Part shown: piece by piece, positions 1-10,540 of the stretch
Layout of the letters: every line of letters begins with the position of its first letter
Numbering within the stretch: the stretch's first letter is position 1
Origin: Chamaecyparis obtusa
Taxonomy: Eukaryota > Streptophyta > Pinopsida > Cupressales > Cupressaceae
Assembly (NCBI GenBank): GCA_027943335.1
Contig: BSBK01006396.1
Span: forward strand, 251,322-315,321
Direction of reading: 5' to 3'
Length of the DNA stretch: 64,000 nt
Program-made: the position numbers and the translations under genes
The notes under the pieces: generated by a model
What the model was told of the DNA's origin: nothing
The model's input: only the letters and a program-made list of their open reading frames with translations
The model's database searches: none

Positions 1-270
1 ATTTTCTTCTCTGTAAAATTTGATTCCCTTGAGGCTCAGCCCGAACACCTCAGCAATGAGTTCCTTTGTTATGCTCACAGTGAAACCAGCTATAGTAACT
101 GCCCCATATTTCTAGGACTCAGCAAACATTTTCATAGTGTTGTCTTTAGTCCCATGCAACCGTTCCATATAAGTAGTAGGACCTCCCTTTCTGAGAATTT
201 CCCAAACCTCCGGCATGTTTTTCTATTTCGCACAGTCCTTCGGTTCCCTTCGATTTAGCCCGCCACCCAT
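1..270 (-). pseudogene. Decayed N-terminal fragment of an unidentified plant protein family
   Basis: Read on the minus strand, a possible start near 270 opens with MGGGLNRREPKDCAK. After an in-frame stop it continues with NMPEVWEILRKGGPTTYMER and then, near the window edge, TKELIAEVFGLSLKGIKFYR. There is at least one further stop. The pattern of a short alpha-helical segment ending in K-x-[FI]-Y-R/H resembles the relic at 32583-34600, so both may belong to one family. No catalytic motif is visible and I cannot name a function. The rest of the protein would lie left of the window. It abuts the 3' end of LINE-A, whose exact boundary I could not place. Confidence 0.45.
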
Positions 271-435
271 GATCTTGATAACAATGATAGTAGTATAAGC
301 AAAGAAAAACCAAATGTTGAAAGAAAAGGAAACTTTGAAATAAACTGAGATTAACTCATGTCTACAATCAGTAATCTTGGGAAAGGCACCACTTTCCGTA
401 ATCATAGTAACCTGTTTCACTCAAATGTGTCTTAT

Positions 436-701
436 CATCATAATTTCTTGAGATGCTCCCAATCCACCCTTTTTCTTTGAGACCTGTCAAAGGCCAAATT
501 GGCTTTAATATCAATGATAAGATTGTTACATCCATGCTAGATCATGATGTCCTTAGCTTTAACCGCAAAGTTGGCCAACTCATCGACAGTACAGTTCACT
601 TCCCGGCAAGCATGAGAAATAATAACTTGCTTAAAAGTCATAATAATTATCTAGGATTCCTTGATTATCGCCTTAATGGACCATGATGGTCTAGTAATTT
701 T
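436..701 (-). pseudogene. LINE-A RNase H domain, C-terminal part
   Basis: The minus frame reads TRPSWSIKAII followed by VIISHACREVNCTVDELANF, the typical last helix and final catalytic-region signature of plant LINE RNase H (family pattern: H..R..N..AD.LA). It is separated from the first part of the domain by the TIR element at 706-1708. An in-frame stop follows shortly after, near the expected end of ORF2. The next 100 bases read weakly as the usual C-terminal tail. Confidence 0.75.
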
Positions 702-705
702 ATTG

Positions 706-1708
706 GGGTATGTGAAGGATCATGGTATGCCAAACTAGGCCCAAAAGTGGCAATGAAAATTTATAAAATCAGGTTTATGCAAGTTGACATAAAAATTTGA
801 ACAAGTTATAAATATTATATCAAAAATATGTAAGAAGAGAATCTGTAGAAAATTAAATTTAGTTTCTAAGATACTAGGCCTTTTTTGAAAAATAATTATT
901 CTATATGTTGAAAATTTCAAATTTCAATGTAGTGGTACAAAAATTTTAGGGAAAAAATATGAAGTGGGTGTATGTCTGACCACCTTAAACACAATCAAAT
1001 GATTTTTGTTTTTTACAAGATTCTATATATAAGTAGTTGACTCATGTCCAGATGTGACACATATTTTTTTGTAATTTTTTCTAAGTAAATAATTAATTAT
1101 GATTTTTCTTCTACAACTTTTCCAGAATACAAAAAGTCTCGTGTTTGACCACACTAACTTAGTCTAAAATCTATCAAATTAAAAACTTTTTTTATTTTTC
1201 TTGTAGTAGGAAAATTAGAGAATGTGACACATGTTTTGAATTTTAAAAATCTAATAGAATTTGAAAGTTATAGCTATTTTTCAATAAGTCTATCAATCAG
1301 GACTAGAAAGATAATAAGTAGGTGTATGTCTAACCACATTAAACAAAATCAAATGATAATTTCTTTTTACAAGATTCTAGATAAAAGTAGTAGAATCATG
1401 TCCAAATGTGATGCATATTTTTTTGTATTTTTTTTCCAAGTAAATAATTAATTATGATTTTTCTAATACAATTTTTTTGGAATATAAAAACTCTCATGGC
1501 TGACCCCCTTAACTAAGTCTAAATGTCATCAAATTGAAAGAATTGTTTATTATTATTGTATTAGGTGAAGCATAGAATGTGATATATATTTCAGATTTAA
1601 AAAATGTTATATTGTTTGAAAGTTATTGTTGTTTTTCAAAGAGTCTATCAATCAGGACTTCTTTTTCACATCACCACTTTTTGGCATACCATGATCCTGC
1701 ACATACCC
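706..1708. mobile_element. 1-kb non-autonomous TIR DNA element inside LINE-A RNase H
   Basis: The ends are inverted copies: GGGTATGTGAAGGATCATGG at the left, and its near-perfect reverse complement ending CATACCC at the right. Similarity extends for about 30 bp. Flanking bases are ATTG on both sides (702-705 and 1709-1712), a 4-bp target duplication. Deleting the element plus one ATTG rejoins the RNase H frame as RYIN-KITRPSW. There is no transposase. The interior is AT-rich and contains a 355-bp direct duplication. The superfamily is unassigned: the ends and the 4-bp duplication do not clearly match CACTA, hAT, Mutator, PIF/Harbinger or mariner. Confidence 0.8.
965..1675. repeat. Two ~355-bp direct repeats inside the TIR element
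   Basis: GTGTATGTCTGACCACCTTA near 966 recurs diverged near 1321. The shared blocks follow in the same order: an ACAAGATTCTA block, a CATGTCCA(G/A)ATGTGA block, TAAATAATTAATTATGATTT, and a TCTATCAATCAGGACT block. The last ends each copy, near 1300 and 1655. The two units make up most of the element. Confidence 0.75.
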
Positions 1709-1712
1709 ATTG

Positions 1713-2600
1713 ATGTACCTTAATATATTCATTGAATCTCCTTCAATCCATACATTCTAAGCCATCTCTTTCTTAATAATTTTAAGGGTTTGTAGAAGAC
1801 CCATGGCTTCCACAACGTGATTGGTTTGCACCCCAATGGGCATCGTCACAGTAGCAAGGCAATTTTCCACGTCATCTCTTATAATCCCACCACAACCCAC
1901 CGGGCCCGGGTTGCCCTTCGCAACACCATCGAAGTTTATTTTAATCCATCCCAGTGGGGGAGAGAGCCAGATGGAATTCTCCCTTTGAGTTGAGGTTTTA
2001 TTTATGGTCCCAGCACTAAAAACACTAGCATTGAAGTCCAACATCCTACTAGTCGATGAGTTGTAGTTTTCCATGAGACTTCTCTTAATATTTTCAACAA
2101 TCACCACATGCGGGAGTTCATTATTCCTAAATACTCTATCGTTGCATTCTCTCCATAACCTCCATATCACGTGGGGTGCAATAAGATTCCAAAATTGGTG
2201 ATCCATGGGGACCTCGGCTTTTCTCCAATGCATACAAAAATTCTCCATATTGTTGGGAAAAAACTAGTTAATCTGCCAACATTGTAACAAAAGACACCAA
2301 AATTCCCAAGAAAAGTTGCAATCAATAGCAAGATGGAAGACCGACTCTTTAGCTTTCATACAAAGGAAAAATCTATTACTCAAAATCATACCATGTTTTT
2401 GGAGGTTGTCTATAGTAAGAATTTTATTCTACAAAACTAGCCAGAAAAAAATATTAACTTTTTTGAATTAAACTGTTGTCCCACACCTAAGCCCAAAAGG
2501 GGAGAGGATCTGACTACTTTAGTAATAGCTCAGAGCAAGAGGCCACAATGAAGACACCAAAAGGAAGAATATCCCAAAACAACTCATCTTCTCTAGATGA
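1713..2600 (-). pseudogene. LINE-A zf-RVT zinc finger and RNase H, N-terminal part
   Basis: Around 2480-2280 the minus frames read FFWLVL, NKILTIDNLQKHG and then C-x-K-A-K-E-S-V-F-H, the zf-RVT motif of plant LINEs. The first cysteine is replaced by phenylalanine. A longer open stretch (2248-1757) gives NLIAPHVIWRLWRECNDRVF and then the RNase H start GWIKINFDGVAKGNPGP (first catalytic Asp). It continues with the EAMGLLQ helix (catalytic Glu) and, after a stop at 1757, VWIEGDSMN (second Asp). The domain then breaks at the TIR insertion. The function was RNA removal during target-primed reverse transcription (family knowledge). Confidence 0.85.
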
Positions 2601-3400
2601 CTTATCCTTCTAGATCATCAGATGCAGCATCAAGGGCGTAAGCACTTCATCCACTAAGGAGAGGTCAATCCATAAACCATTCCTCCAGTAGTCCCTGACC
2701 CTAGACCCAAATCTATGAATACAAAAGTTAATGAAAGGTTGAAAGGTGGGGACAAAGCTAAGAGGACAATCTTTGATCCAGCAATCATCCCAGAACATGA
2801 TTCTTATGTCATTGCTAAGATACCACTTAGCCCCCTTAAAAGACACCTCCTTAGCATTATGGATACTATTCCAAATGGAAGAACCCTACACTTTTAGATC
2901 TATTTTCCAAAACTCAGAGATGTGGGAAAAAGAAAAGAGATACTTTTTATAGATAATTTCATTCCATTCTCTCTTTTCCCAAAAATCCTCCAAGTCTGTT
3001 TGGCCAGAAGTGCCACATTGGTCACTCTTAGAGGGAAAATGCCCAGCCTACCCCCCCCCCCCCCCCACTTTTTAGGAGTACAAACCTTGTCCCAAGCCAC
3101 CAGAGCCAATCTCTTTTTGTCTTCCAATCCCAAACACAAAAAAATTCTCTGAATTTTCTCAATAATATCTGCATGTTTACTTGGAATTTTAAAAAGACTA
3201 AGAGCATAGATGGTGAGGCTCTGTAGGGAGGTCTTCAAGAGCTAAATTTTACCAGCTTGGCTAAGTAATACACCTTTCCAACTATCCAACTTTCTATTAA
3301 ATATGTCCTCTAAACCAGTCCAAAAAGAATCAAGAGGTTTAAGACCTAGAGGAAGGCCAAGATAGGTAGCAGGAAAGATATCAATTCTACAACCAATAAT
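2601..3400 (-). pseudogene. LINE-A RT thumb and connection region
   Basis: Minus-strand blocks read TIYALSLFKIPSKHADIIEK (thumb region that follows plant LINE RT), then RIFLCLG, KRLALVAWDKVC, a glycine run, RLGIFPLRVTNVALLAKQTW, and after a frame change FWDDCWIKDCPLSFVP. These are the standard blocks between the RT palm and zf-RVT in plant L1 elements. The glycine run is encoded by a homopolymer of about 17 C on the plus strand (near 3052-3067), where the family normally has only two or three glycines. That points to homopolymer expansion. Confidence 0.83.
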
Positions 3401-4255
3401 CCTAGCAATTCTATTCTGCCTATCCTCAGGAGTATTGATAAAAAATAAGGAGCTCTTATCCCAGTTGATAGTTTGACCAAAGCCTAAGGAATAAGTGGTA
3501 AGAGCTTGTTTGATAACCCTAGCTTCCTAGATAGATGAAAATCCCATGATGATAGTGTCATCCACGAATTGTTCATGAGAATAAGGTCTAGAATCCAATG
3601 AGGGGGAGAGACCTTTGAAAGAACCAGTGGAGACTAAATGATGGAGATAACACCCTAGACATTCAACCATGATAGAAAATAGGATAGGAGATAGAGGATC
3701 TCCCTGCCAAAGCCCCTTGGAAGGTTTGAAAAATCTAGAGGGGGATCCATTAACCATAATAGCAGTAGTAGAAGTACTAATGAGCTGGAAAATTAGTTTG
3801 AGGAAATTGCCACTGAAACCAAAAGACCTCAACACCTTGATCAGCAAGTCCCAATCCACTCAATCATAAGCCTTCAAGAGATCAAGCTTCAAAAGAAAGC
3901 TAGAGTTAAGAGAAACCCAAGTAGAGTGAATAACCTCATAAACCTTCATTATCAAATCAAGGATCTGCCTACCAAGAACAAATCCGCATTGCTGAGGAGG
4001 GATGATCTGAGGAAGAATAGCCATCAAATGAGAAGTTATAACTTTAGATAAAATCTTGTACACAGAGTTACACAGGCTAATCTTTCTAAAGGAATCCACT
4101 AAATCAGCACCAAGCTTCTTAGGAATCAAAGAAATAAAGGTGGTGTTAATCTCTTTTAACAAAGATCTAGCTCCAAAGAATTCTTTAAGTGCATTGCAGA
4201 TGTCCTTACCAATAATATGCCAAAAATTTATGAATGAAGAACATAGGGAACCCAT
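3400..4255 (-). pseudogene. LINE-A reverse transcriptase palm and fingers
   Basis: Read on the minus strand from 4255, the RT begins with NTTFISLIPKK and SFRKISLCNSVYKILSKVIT. It continues through QQCGFVLGRQILD to LDLLKAYD, where a TGA stop replaces a tryptophan-type codon at 3860. It then goes on with VDWDLLIKVLRSFGFSGNF, the substrate-pocket motif GLWQGDPLSPILFSI (near 3700), and the catalytic FVDDTIIMG (near 3560; family FADD). The RT copies LINE RNA at the nicked target. The catalytic aspartates remain, but stops make it a pseudogene. One unbroken element would have joined this to the endonuclease at 25592-26640. Confidence 0.9.
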
Positions 4256-4546
4256 CTAGACTAGGGGATTTATCACCTTCAAAAGAAAAGACAACAGACT
4301 TGACTTCATCCAAAGAAGGAATAGCAATTAAAGCTTTGTTGGTGGCATCATCAACAATGGTAGGAATGGAATCAAGAAGAGAAACTTAATTTTCCAAATG
4401 AAGGTTCAAATCTTTAGATAAAAGAGAGGAGAAGAAATCAATCATAGCCTCAGAAATATCCTTATCGTTACTAACCTCCCCAGCCTCCACTTTAAGTTTG
4501 GAGATCCTGTTAGAGGCTCTATGTTTAGAGGAAAACATATGAAATA
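4256..4546 (-). pseudogene. LINE-A linker between endonuclease and RT, cut by the Tat insertion
   Basis: The minus frame reads HMFSSKHRASNRISKLK and then SNDKDISEAMIDFFSSLLS, the usual linker (xFFH..A..R...N.I..L) before RT in plant LINEs. It starts exactly at the LTR edge. On the far side of the Tat element, at 25587-25615, the frame ends GDKNTRFF. Joining the two gives the family's RFF-HMFS sequence. Confidence 0.87.
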
Positions 4547-5566
4547 TGTACACACTCAAATGGTGCACTTCTCTAAGTCATTATATCCAAGGGAATCCAT
4601 GAATAAGAAACCTTAGAAAGCAACCTAGAGCTCTCTATGCATGGAGTTTCAAGATTATTTAAAGTTTTCTCTCAGCTAGAGCTATTAAGCTAATGACCTT
4701 GCTAGTCAACCACACAATGAGAGATTCAAATGAAGACAAGGGTAAGAATGCCAATATCTCCAAGAATCACTATGAAATGCAAATGCAAGCTAGATTAAGA
4801 TGAATATGCAAGCTAGAAATGAGAGATGCAAGCTAAGCTATGGAAATGAAAGTACAAGCTATGCTATGAAAAGGAAAGTACAAGTATTACCAAGCCTTCC
4901 TAGTTAAACTAGATGAGGTAATCTAAAGCATAAAGGAAATCTATACTATGAATGCCATGATAATGAAACTAGAGTCCAAGAAATGAGACTAGAATAGTGT
5001 GTAGATGCAAAATCCAAGAATGCTCCAAATCTTCAAAAGCTCCAAAGTGACCTAAAACACCTACAGCATAACATTAGCATAAAAAGATTGATGATGCAAA
5101 TGAGGAAGAGAGCTCTTCTTTTATAGGAAATGAGAAGGAATGGACCATGGAGATTAAGAGGCAAAAAGATTTAATTAAGGGTGGAGCTTGAAAGAGGAGC
5201 AATCCATGTGCACAAATATCCTCCAATGAGAAAATAAGAGTTGACTTTTGTGTCCATATGAGACAAAAAGTGTTTTTCTTATTTTTATAAAATAAGAATA
5301 ATGTTTCATTTGTGCAACTTAGGATAAAAGGAAAAGTGGGGGCTTTTTATTTATTAAAAGGGGAGGAAATATTCCTTTTAAATAAATAAAGACTTTAGGA
5401 TAAAATGGTTAGCCCAAGGTGAATAATCGAAAATGATAAAATAGGATTTGATCAAGGAAATTGATATTGAGCTGAAAATGTTGATTTTTGAAAATATTGA
5501 TTCAAGGATTTGATAAATTGTTGAATGGGGGCCCAAAGTCTAGGCGACCATTTTAGGGTGCATACA
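4547..5566 (-). repeat. 3' LTR of the Tat element
   Basis: 1020 bp with TG...CA ends. It closely matches 24577-25586, with scattered substitutions and a small indel near the TATA box; by eye the divergence is a few percent, not computed. In the element's sense (minus) it starts TGTATGCACCC and ends GTGTACA. It follows the polypurine tract at 5567-5580. Confidence 0.93.
5118..5125 (-). promoter_or_regulatory. Putative LTR TATA box (also at 25148-25155)
   Basis: On the minus strand both LTRs carry TATAAAAGAAGAGCTC, a good plant TATA box mid-LTR where U3 promoters are expected. The copy at 25148-25155 in the 5' LTR is the one that would have driven the element. Strength and start site cannot be judged from sequence. 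Confidence 0.55.
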
Positions 5567-5580
5567 TTTGCCCCTTTTTG
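5567..5580 (-). other. Polypurine tract of the Tat element
   Basis: On the minus strand CAAAAAGGGGCAAA lies directly before the 3' LTR start TGTATGCACC. This is the expected position and composition of the plus-strand priming tract. Confidence 0.8.
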
Positions 5581-6595
5581 ACTAATGTGTGATCATTCTA
5601 GGAACACATGTGGTCAAAGAAGAATTTAAATGTGAGATTGATTTGGGGTCACAAAACAATCCAGACGTGTGATCATTCTGGGAACACGCCAGGACAAAAA
5701 TAAACTGGCTGAAATATGAGACCAACACCATTGCTGTTAAGTGATAGTCAAGTATCAAAATAAAAGATAAGAATGAAAAGACAAGATCAACATCATTTCT
5801 ATTAAGTGATAATCAAGTCTCAAAATAAGAATCTCAAGCTGAGCTAAATGATAAACTGAATCAAAGATTGAAGCTGATAGGTACTGCCCCCTCGAAATCA
5901 AAATCAAAATCAGGTAGAGGAGAAGCAGCAAATAGATAAACTTGATCAAGTCACTAGAAATCATAATCGAAGATGAAGCATGGTAGGATAACCATTAAGT
6001 AGTGAAGACATGCCCCAGTTTGACTGAAAAGATGAAGTCAAACCTCAGAGAGGTGAATGAAAATGAATGAAAGATTAGAAGGTTGAAAGAGATGGGGGTG
6101 AAGAAATGAAGATGCCTAAGTGAAGATCGAAGGATCAGGCCTCAAAAGGTTAGCCAACTACGTAGAAGAGGGAGAAATTTTGAAATACAATTTTGACTAT
6201 CAATATTAAATCAAATTTTGATTTTGAGTCTGAAAATGGATCCAGGATGTCAAAATTAGCTAGGGGTGCAATTTTCACGCAATTCTGAGGTGTTTTGAAA
6301 ATTAGGTCAAAAAGTCAAAATGTTATAAAAGGGGTAAAAAGGTCATTTTCAAAAATTATTTGTCTTTTAGTGATTTGAGAATTTTGAGAGCTTAGAGACA
6401 GAAAATAGCTCAGCAAGCAATAGTTCTGATTCACAGGCATCGATTTGAGTGCTCCTGGTTGCACAATCGGCCTCCATAGTATGGTGCCCCGGTATGTTTT
6501 TAGAAAAACTTGCCCTTGGTTGAGTCATTATGAGCATTTGATGCATTTTAAACATGTTTTTAAAAATTTTAAATTTTCAAATTTTACACTTAGGC
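5581..6595. other. Non-coding 3' region of the Tat element
   Basis: No coding signal. The segment is purine-rich on the plus strand. TGTGATCATTCTAGGAACAC (near 5587) and a diverged copy, GTGTGATCATTCTGGGAACA (near 5668), form a short direct repeat. A second pair, GTTAAGTGATAGTCAAGT and ATTAAGTGATAATCAAGT, lies near 5737 and 5800. Confidence 0.5.
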
Positions 6596-6830
6596 GAAAA
6601 GTCACGCTATACTTTAGAAGTATCGCCTCCTTTAAGAACATCTATCGCGCGATACTTCACGGGTCCAGATAGTATTGCATGGGTATATAAGCCAGTATCA
6701 CATGATAACTGGCAAACTATCATGTGATCCTATGCGAAGTATCACCTGAGAAGATATTATTGCCCTATTATTAGAGAAAGTATTGTGTGATACTTTAGCA
6801 AAAAATAGTATCACCTAGAAAAATTTAACA
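6596..6830. repeat. Cluster 1 of GATACTTT / TATCACRTGATA motifs
   Basis: At least eight short related words occur here, among them CTATCGCGCGATACTTCACG, CAGTATCACATGATAACTGG, ACTATCATGTGATC, GAAGTATCACCTGAG, GTATTGTGTGATACTTTAGC and TAGTATCACC. Many are palindromes around CRCGYG or CATGTG cores. The same words recur at 22670-22830 and 24240-24460, at the other end of the same element. Confidence 0.7.
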
Positions 6831-6969
6831 TGTTTTTAGTGTTTTTGAGCAAAAAATGACATGGGTCTAGACAATGTTCACTTTTTAAGATATTTTGTAC
6901 TAATTTTTAGACATCCATCATGATATGTACTGACATCTGGCTGGGGTTAATGGTTTTTAGGAGAACTTT

Positions 6970-8284
6970 TCGACATTACACATCAAAGCGCCGAAGGTGA
7001 CAGGGTTACAATTTGTCCGAGATCTAGATGATCCGAGCAAGGCAGATCTAAGGGCTATGGGCTTTGGGTACTTGCTATAGTTACCCTACATTAGAGATGA
7101 TCACGGGTTGTTGACTGTGCTTTCCGAGAGATGGCATAGTGAGCACAACACCTTCCATCTACCTATTGGAGAGGCATCGATCACCCTAGAGGACGTGTAT
7201 CAGATACTCTAAGTACCGAGCCATGGTGATCCTATAAGTATAATCATGTTTATAGATAGTCATAAATGTAAAGTTTCCATATAATAGAAACTGACATGAT
7301 TGTTTTATGTCATAGGTATACTATGATCAAGATGCTACCGAAGGACGTTTGGCCATCCAAGCCATGTTTCAGGATGTTACGATTATAGATAGACACGTTA
7401 GCTAGGATCGATTGATGGATGATTTTGGCAGGGACTTCCCAGTACCTTGCATTATTGCTTCCATTATTACACAGACCCTTATCCCTAACAAGAGTCAAAA
7501 GGGTTTTCCACTAGGATGGGGGAGGTTGTTAGTGGATCTGGTAGCACACCCACATTGGATGGCATGGGGCCCAACCATATTAGCAGACATGTACCATGAG
7601 TTACATGAGATTATTTACCGCGACAGCAGGACATGGGCATGCGGTGCTATCTTAGCACAGGTGTGGGCATGGGAGCACATTGCTATGGTGCACCCTCGAG
7701 TATAGCTAAGGGAGAGGAGACATCCCTTCATTTGTAGATATGTAGGATTCTTATCACATTCTCACAGCAGGGATGTGACATACTATAGGAGGATACTAGA
7801 TGAGCTTACCTCATTCTAGTGGAGGCTGTACAGGGTTGTGGAGGGATGGGGAGATGCAGAGGATGAGCTCAGCTATATGCTATGCAGCCGGCCACTAGTA
7901 GGTTGGCATACAGAGATCGTGGAGAGATTTTTCATCACTTGGGTATGGTGGCAGTTTGAGCGGCAGCAACAAGTATCTACTGAGACTACTACATACGCTC
8001 AAGCTAGGGATGAGGAGGGTCAGGGTTGGCTACTGATGTTGGATTACCAATAGGTAGTACAAGATACAACCGCAATCAGGAGAGATCCCTGGGAGTACCT
8101 CCCAGACATGGTAGACATAGGGGCTGATGCAGCCTATAGAGCAAAGCAGTGGAGGGTTCCATTCCCTCGATTCATAGTTCCTGATGTACAACCGACAGCT
8201 TAGGGGGATGATGGTGATGATGGTGGGGATGGAGGAGATGGTGGAGGGAGAGGGAGAGGGAGAGAGATAGGGGAGGGATCTTGA
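6970..8284 (+). pseudogene. Antisense plant mobile domain (PMD / MAIN-like) gene carried by the Tat element
   Basis: The plus strand, opposite to gag-pol, reads LSERWHSEHNTFHLPIGEAS, then ITLEDVYQIL, a stop, and VPSHGDP. This is the plant mobile domain signature (ERWHxExxTFHLPxGExTxTLEDVxxLLGLPxxGDP). After an intron-like gap it resumes YYDQDATEGRLAIQAMFQD, then GRDFPVPCIIASIITQTLIP, GWGRLLVDL, ACGAILAQVWAWEHIAM (PMD core) and RRHPFICRYVGFL. The protein ends in a low-complexity GDDGDDGGDGGDGGGRGRG tail. At least four in-frame stops are present. PMDs occur in host MAIN-like proteins and in transposons; the biochemical role in a retroelement is unknown. Tat elements often carry extra ORFs, some of them antisense (established). 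Confidence 0.8.
7238..7315 (+). other. Intron-like gap in the antisense PMD gene
   Basis: The 78 bases start GTATAATC and end TTTTATGTCATAG. They interrupt PMD homology between GDPI and YYDQDATEG, where no residues are missing. Removing them leaves a small frame offset, so a decayed intron or a slightly different splice pair is likely. The genomic RNA of the element is made from the other strand and could not splice it, so such an intron would persist. Confidence 0.45.
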
Positions 8285-9857
8285 GTAGGTGGCTAAAAAT
8301 GGTCATGGGGATGGAGCTCTACTGATGAGAGTGAGGATGCAACGAGATCAGTTCACTGACAGGTAGAGGATAGGCAGGATCAGCCTACAGGAGGGGAGGA
8401 CCTGAGAGCCATGATACAAGCTCTAGAGATAGAGATGCAGCAGCTTAGGATCATGATAGTTGTTAGAGAGTAGTAGTTGATGGATCTGAGGGTGGAGAGA
8501 GATCAGTAGCTATCTGATCTTAAGGCAAAGATAGCATGTCGGGAGAGATTAGCACAAGCGGATGCACTAGAGATCTGACGGGAGGCAATGAGAGCTGTGT
8601 ACTATCATGGGCTTTATCTTTAGGCTGTTCCAGAGGGTCAAAGAGCACCGACATACTCTCAGAGGGAAGGGATGTCAGATATGGTACTAGACAGGGTAGT
8701 GGCACCACCAGCTCCACATGATGGTGCTAGTGAGTCCTAGGTTTAGGGCTTAGGTTCTTAGATGTTTGACACATATTATGAGACTTTGATCTAGATTTTG
8801 GGGTCTCATTTTGTATATTGTACTATGACATTCATATATATATGAGATTACTAGATTTGTGATGTATCTGTGTTATTTGTCTCACTTGTGATGGATGTTT
8901 CAATTTTGATATTGTCTTGTCATATTGCTCAAAATGTATGTTTATATGCTCATGTATACTCTCTCTCATAGATGTATGTTTAATTCTCATGTGTATGATA
9001 TAGACTCATGTTTCTGAAAATGATCTTTTTTTGATATAGATATGATGATAAGATTAACCCCTTATGATGACAGGAATAGGATGTGATGTTAAAGACAAGG
9101 AGTGAAAGACATGATCGAGAATAGGAAAGGTGAGCGCAGTTGACCAACTAATCCATGAAAGATAAAAGGAGAGCTCTCTCCATGTGCAAGATGCAAAACT
9201 AATCTAACATGAACCTAGGAATGCAAGCTACTATGAAAGTGGTTGACTTGCAAGGTCATAATGCCAATAGACATCTAATAATCATCATTGAGCTTTATTG
9301 GTAGTGTCGCAAGATCATATAATACACACTAGTATGACTATGAGTATATGAATATGATCTATATCAGATAGAATGTGGGAATCCCACCTAGGCACCAAAG
9401 ACATGTAGGTCAAGATGACTGGTGCAGTGAGATTACCTAAGTTTGCTATAGCGAGATTATGCTGGCATCAGGACATAAGAAGGTCAAGATGGCTATAAGC
9501 ATGCACTCACATAAAACAATCAAGGATAATACCTTGTAGATCCTAGGTGTCAAGTGGATCAAGCATAAATGCTAATGACAATTAGGACCAACAAAATATA
9601 CCCACAAGAAGAAAAAGCAATAAAACATGTCCTCATGCCCTCAGTCTTCTAGCTATGCATCATTGAAAACTATCATAGGGAGAGAACACTCATCAAAGAA
9701 ATCATCGTAGACAACACACAAAGAAAACAAAGTCAAACAAGTCTCATCGAGTCAAGTGTTTAAGTGCATGTGTGTAGGTCATAGAATCAATCTTTGAGTA
9801 TCACATCTACTAGTGGAAATATCATATCATGCTAAACTATAGGGTAGGATAACTAAT
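8285..9857. other. Tat element, non-coding stretch between PMD gene and integrase
   Basis: The segment begins with a possible continuation of the PMD tail on the plus strand, with Arg/Glu-rich words such as LTGRG and many stops, up to about 8740. After that I see no coding pattern. A short TATATATATGAG tract lies near 8835. Nothing else is recognisable. Confidence 0.4.
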
Positions 9858-9928
9858 AAGTGTTGAGAAACACTTGATGCTAGGGTAGTGTTGAAAAACA
9901 CTGTTTGGGGTGGTGTTGAAAAACACCA
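9858..9928 (+). other. Three consecutive GNRA-tetraloop hairpins
   Basis: Three short perfect inverted repeats follow one another: AAGTGTT-GAGA-AACACTT (9858-9875), AGTGTT-GAAA-AACACT (9887-9902) and TGGTGTT-GAAA-AACACCA (9911-9928). Stems are 6-7 bp and all loops fit GNRA on the plus strand. Stem bases change in pairs between copies (A-T in the second, G-C in the third). They lie in the Tat element between the PMD gene and integrase, in the PMD-sense orientation. Confidence 0.6.
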
Positions 9929-10540
9929 TTTGCAAGATGTCCTAAAGACCAACGCATCCTAGAGACTAAAGCTAGCACAATTATACCCCCTAGACAAAGA
10001 CAAAGACCAATTCCAAACCAAGGCAACAAGGTCAAGGCATGATGGAGAAAGGCTAAGTGTCAAGGATGCATGCTAAGAAACAGGGGTGCAAAGGCCTCAA
10101 GTAGCATCTATTTCCAAGTTTTCACCACTTGGAGATTTTTTTATTTTTCAATTTTTTTGTATTTTTGCTACCAAGGTGCTTGTTTCCAAGTTTTCACCAA
10201 GGCACTTTTTCTTTTTTTCTTTTTTTCCTTTTTTTTTTTTGTATTTTTTCAGGACTTTTTATGCTTTTTAGGATTTTTTCAGCATCATATATGAATTTTT
10301 TTGGAATTTTTTCAATATCAATAAGTATGTACAAAGGATGCCCCCAGATAGAATGGGCATCACAGATAGAACTTCTTGAGGTGAAAAACATTGATAGGGT
10401 TAGGGAGTTGTTCCCCCTCTGGACCAGATAGTAAATAAGCACCTGTACCAAAAGTTGCAGAAATGATGTATGGTCCAAGCCAATTAGGTTCAAACTTCCC
10501 TTTTTGTTCTCTATTTTGTTGGTTCTTAGGGTTTTCTCAT
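9929..10540. other. Spacer with T-rich tract next to the integrase C-terminus
   Basis: Contains TTTCCAAGTTTTCACCA twice (near 10108 and 10180) and a T-rich stretch with T runs interrupted by C (10135-10310). The tract generates spurious Phe-rich frames on the plus strand and Lys-rich frames on the minus strand. On the minus strand 10540-10330 may be the decayed C-terminal end of pol. Confidence 0.45.
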
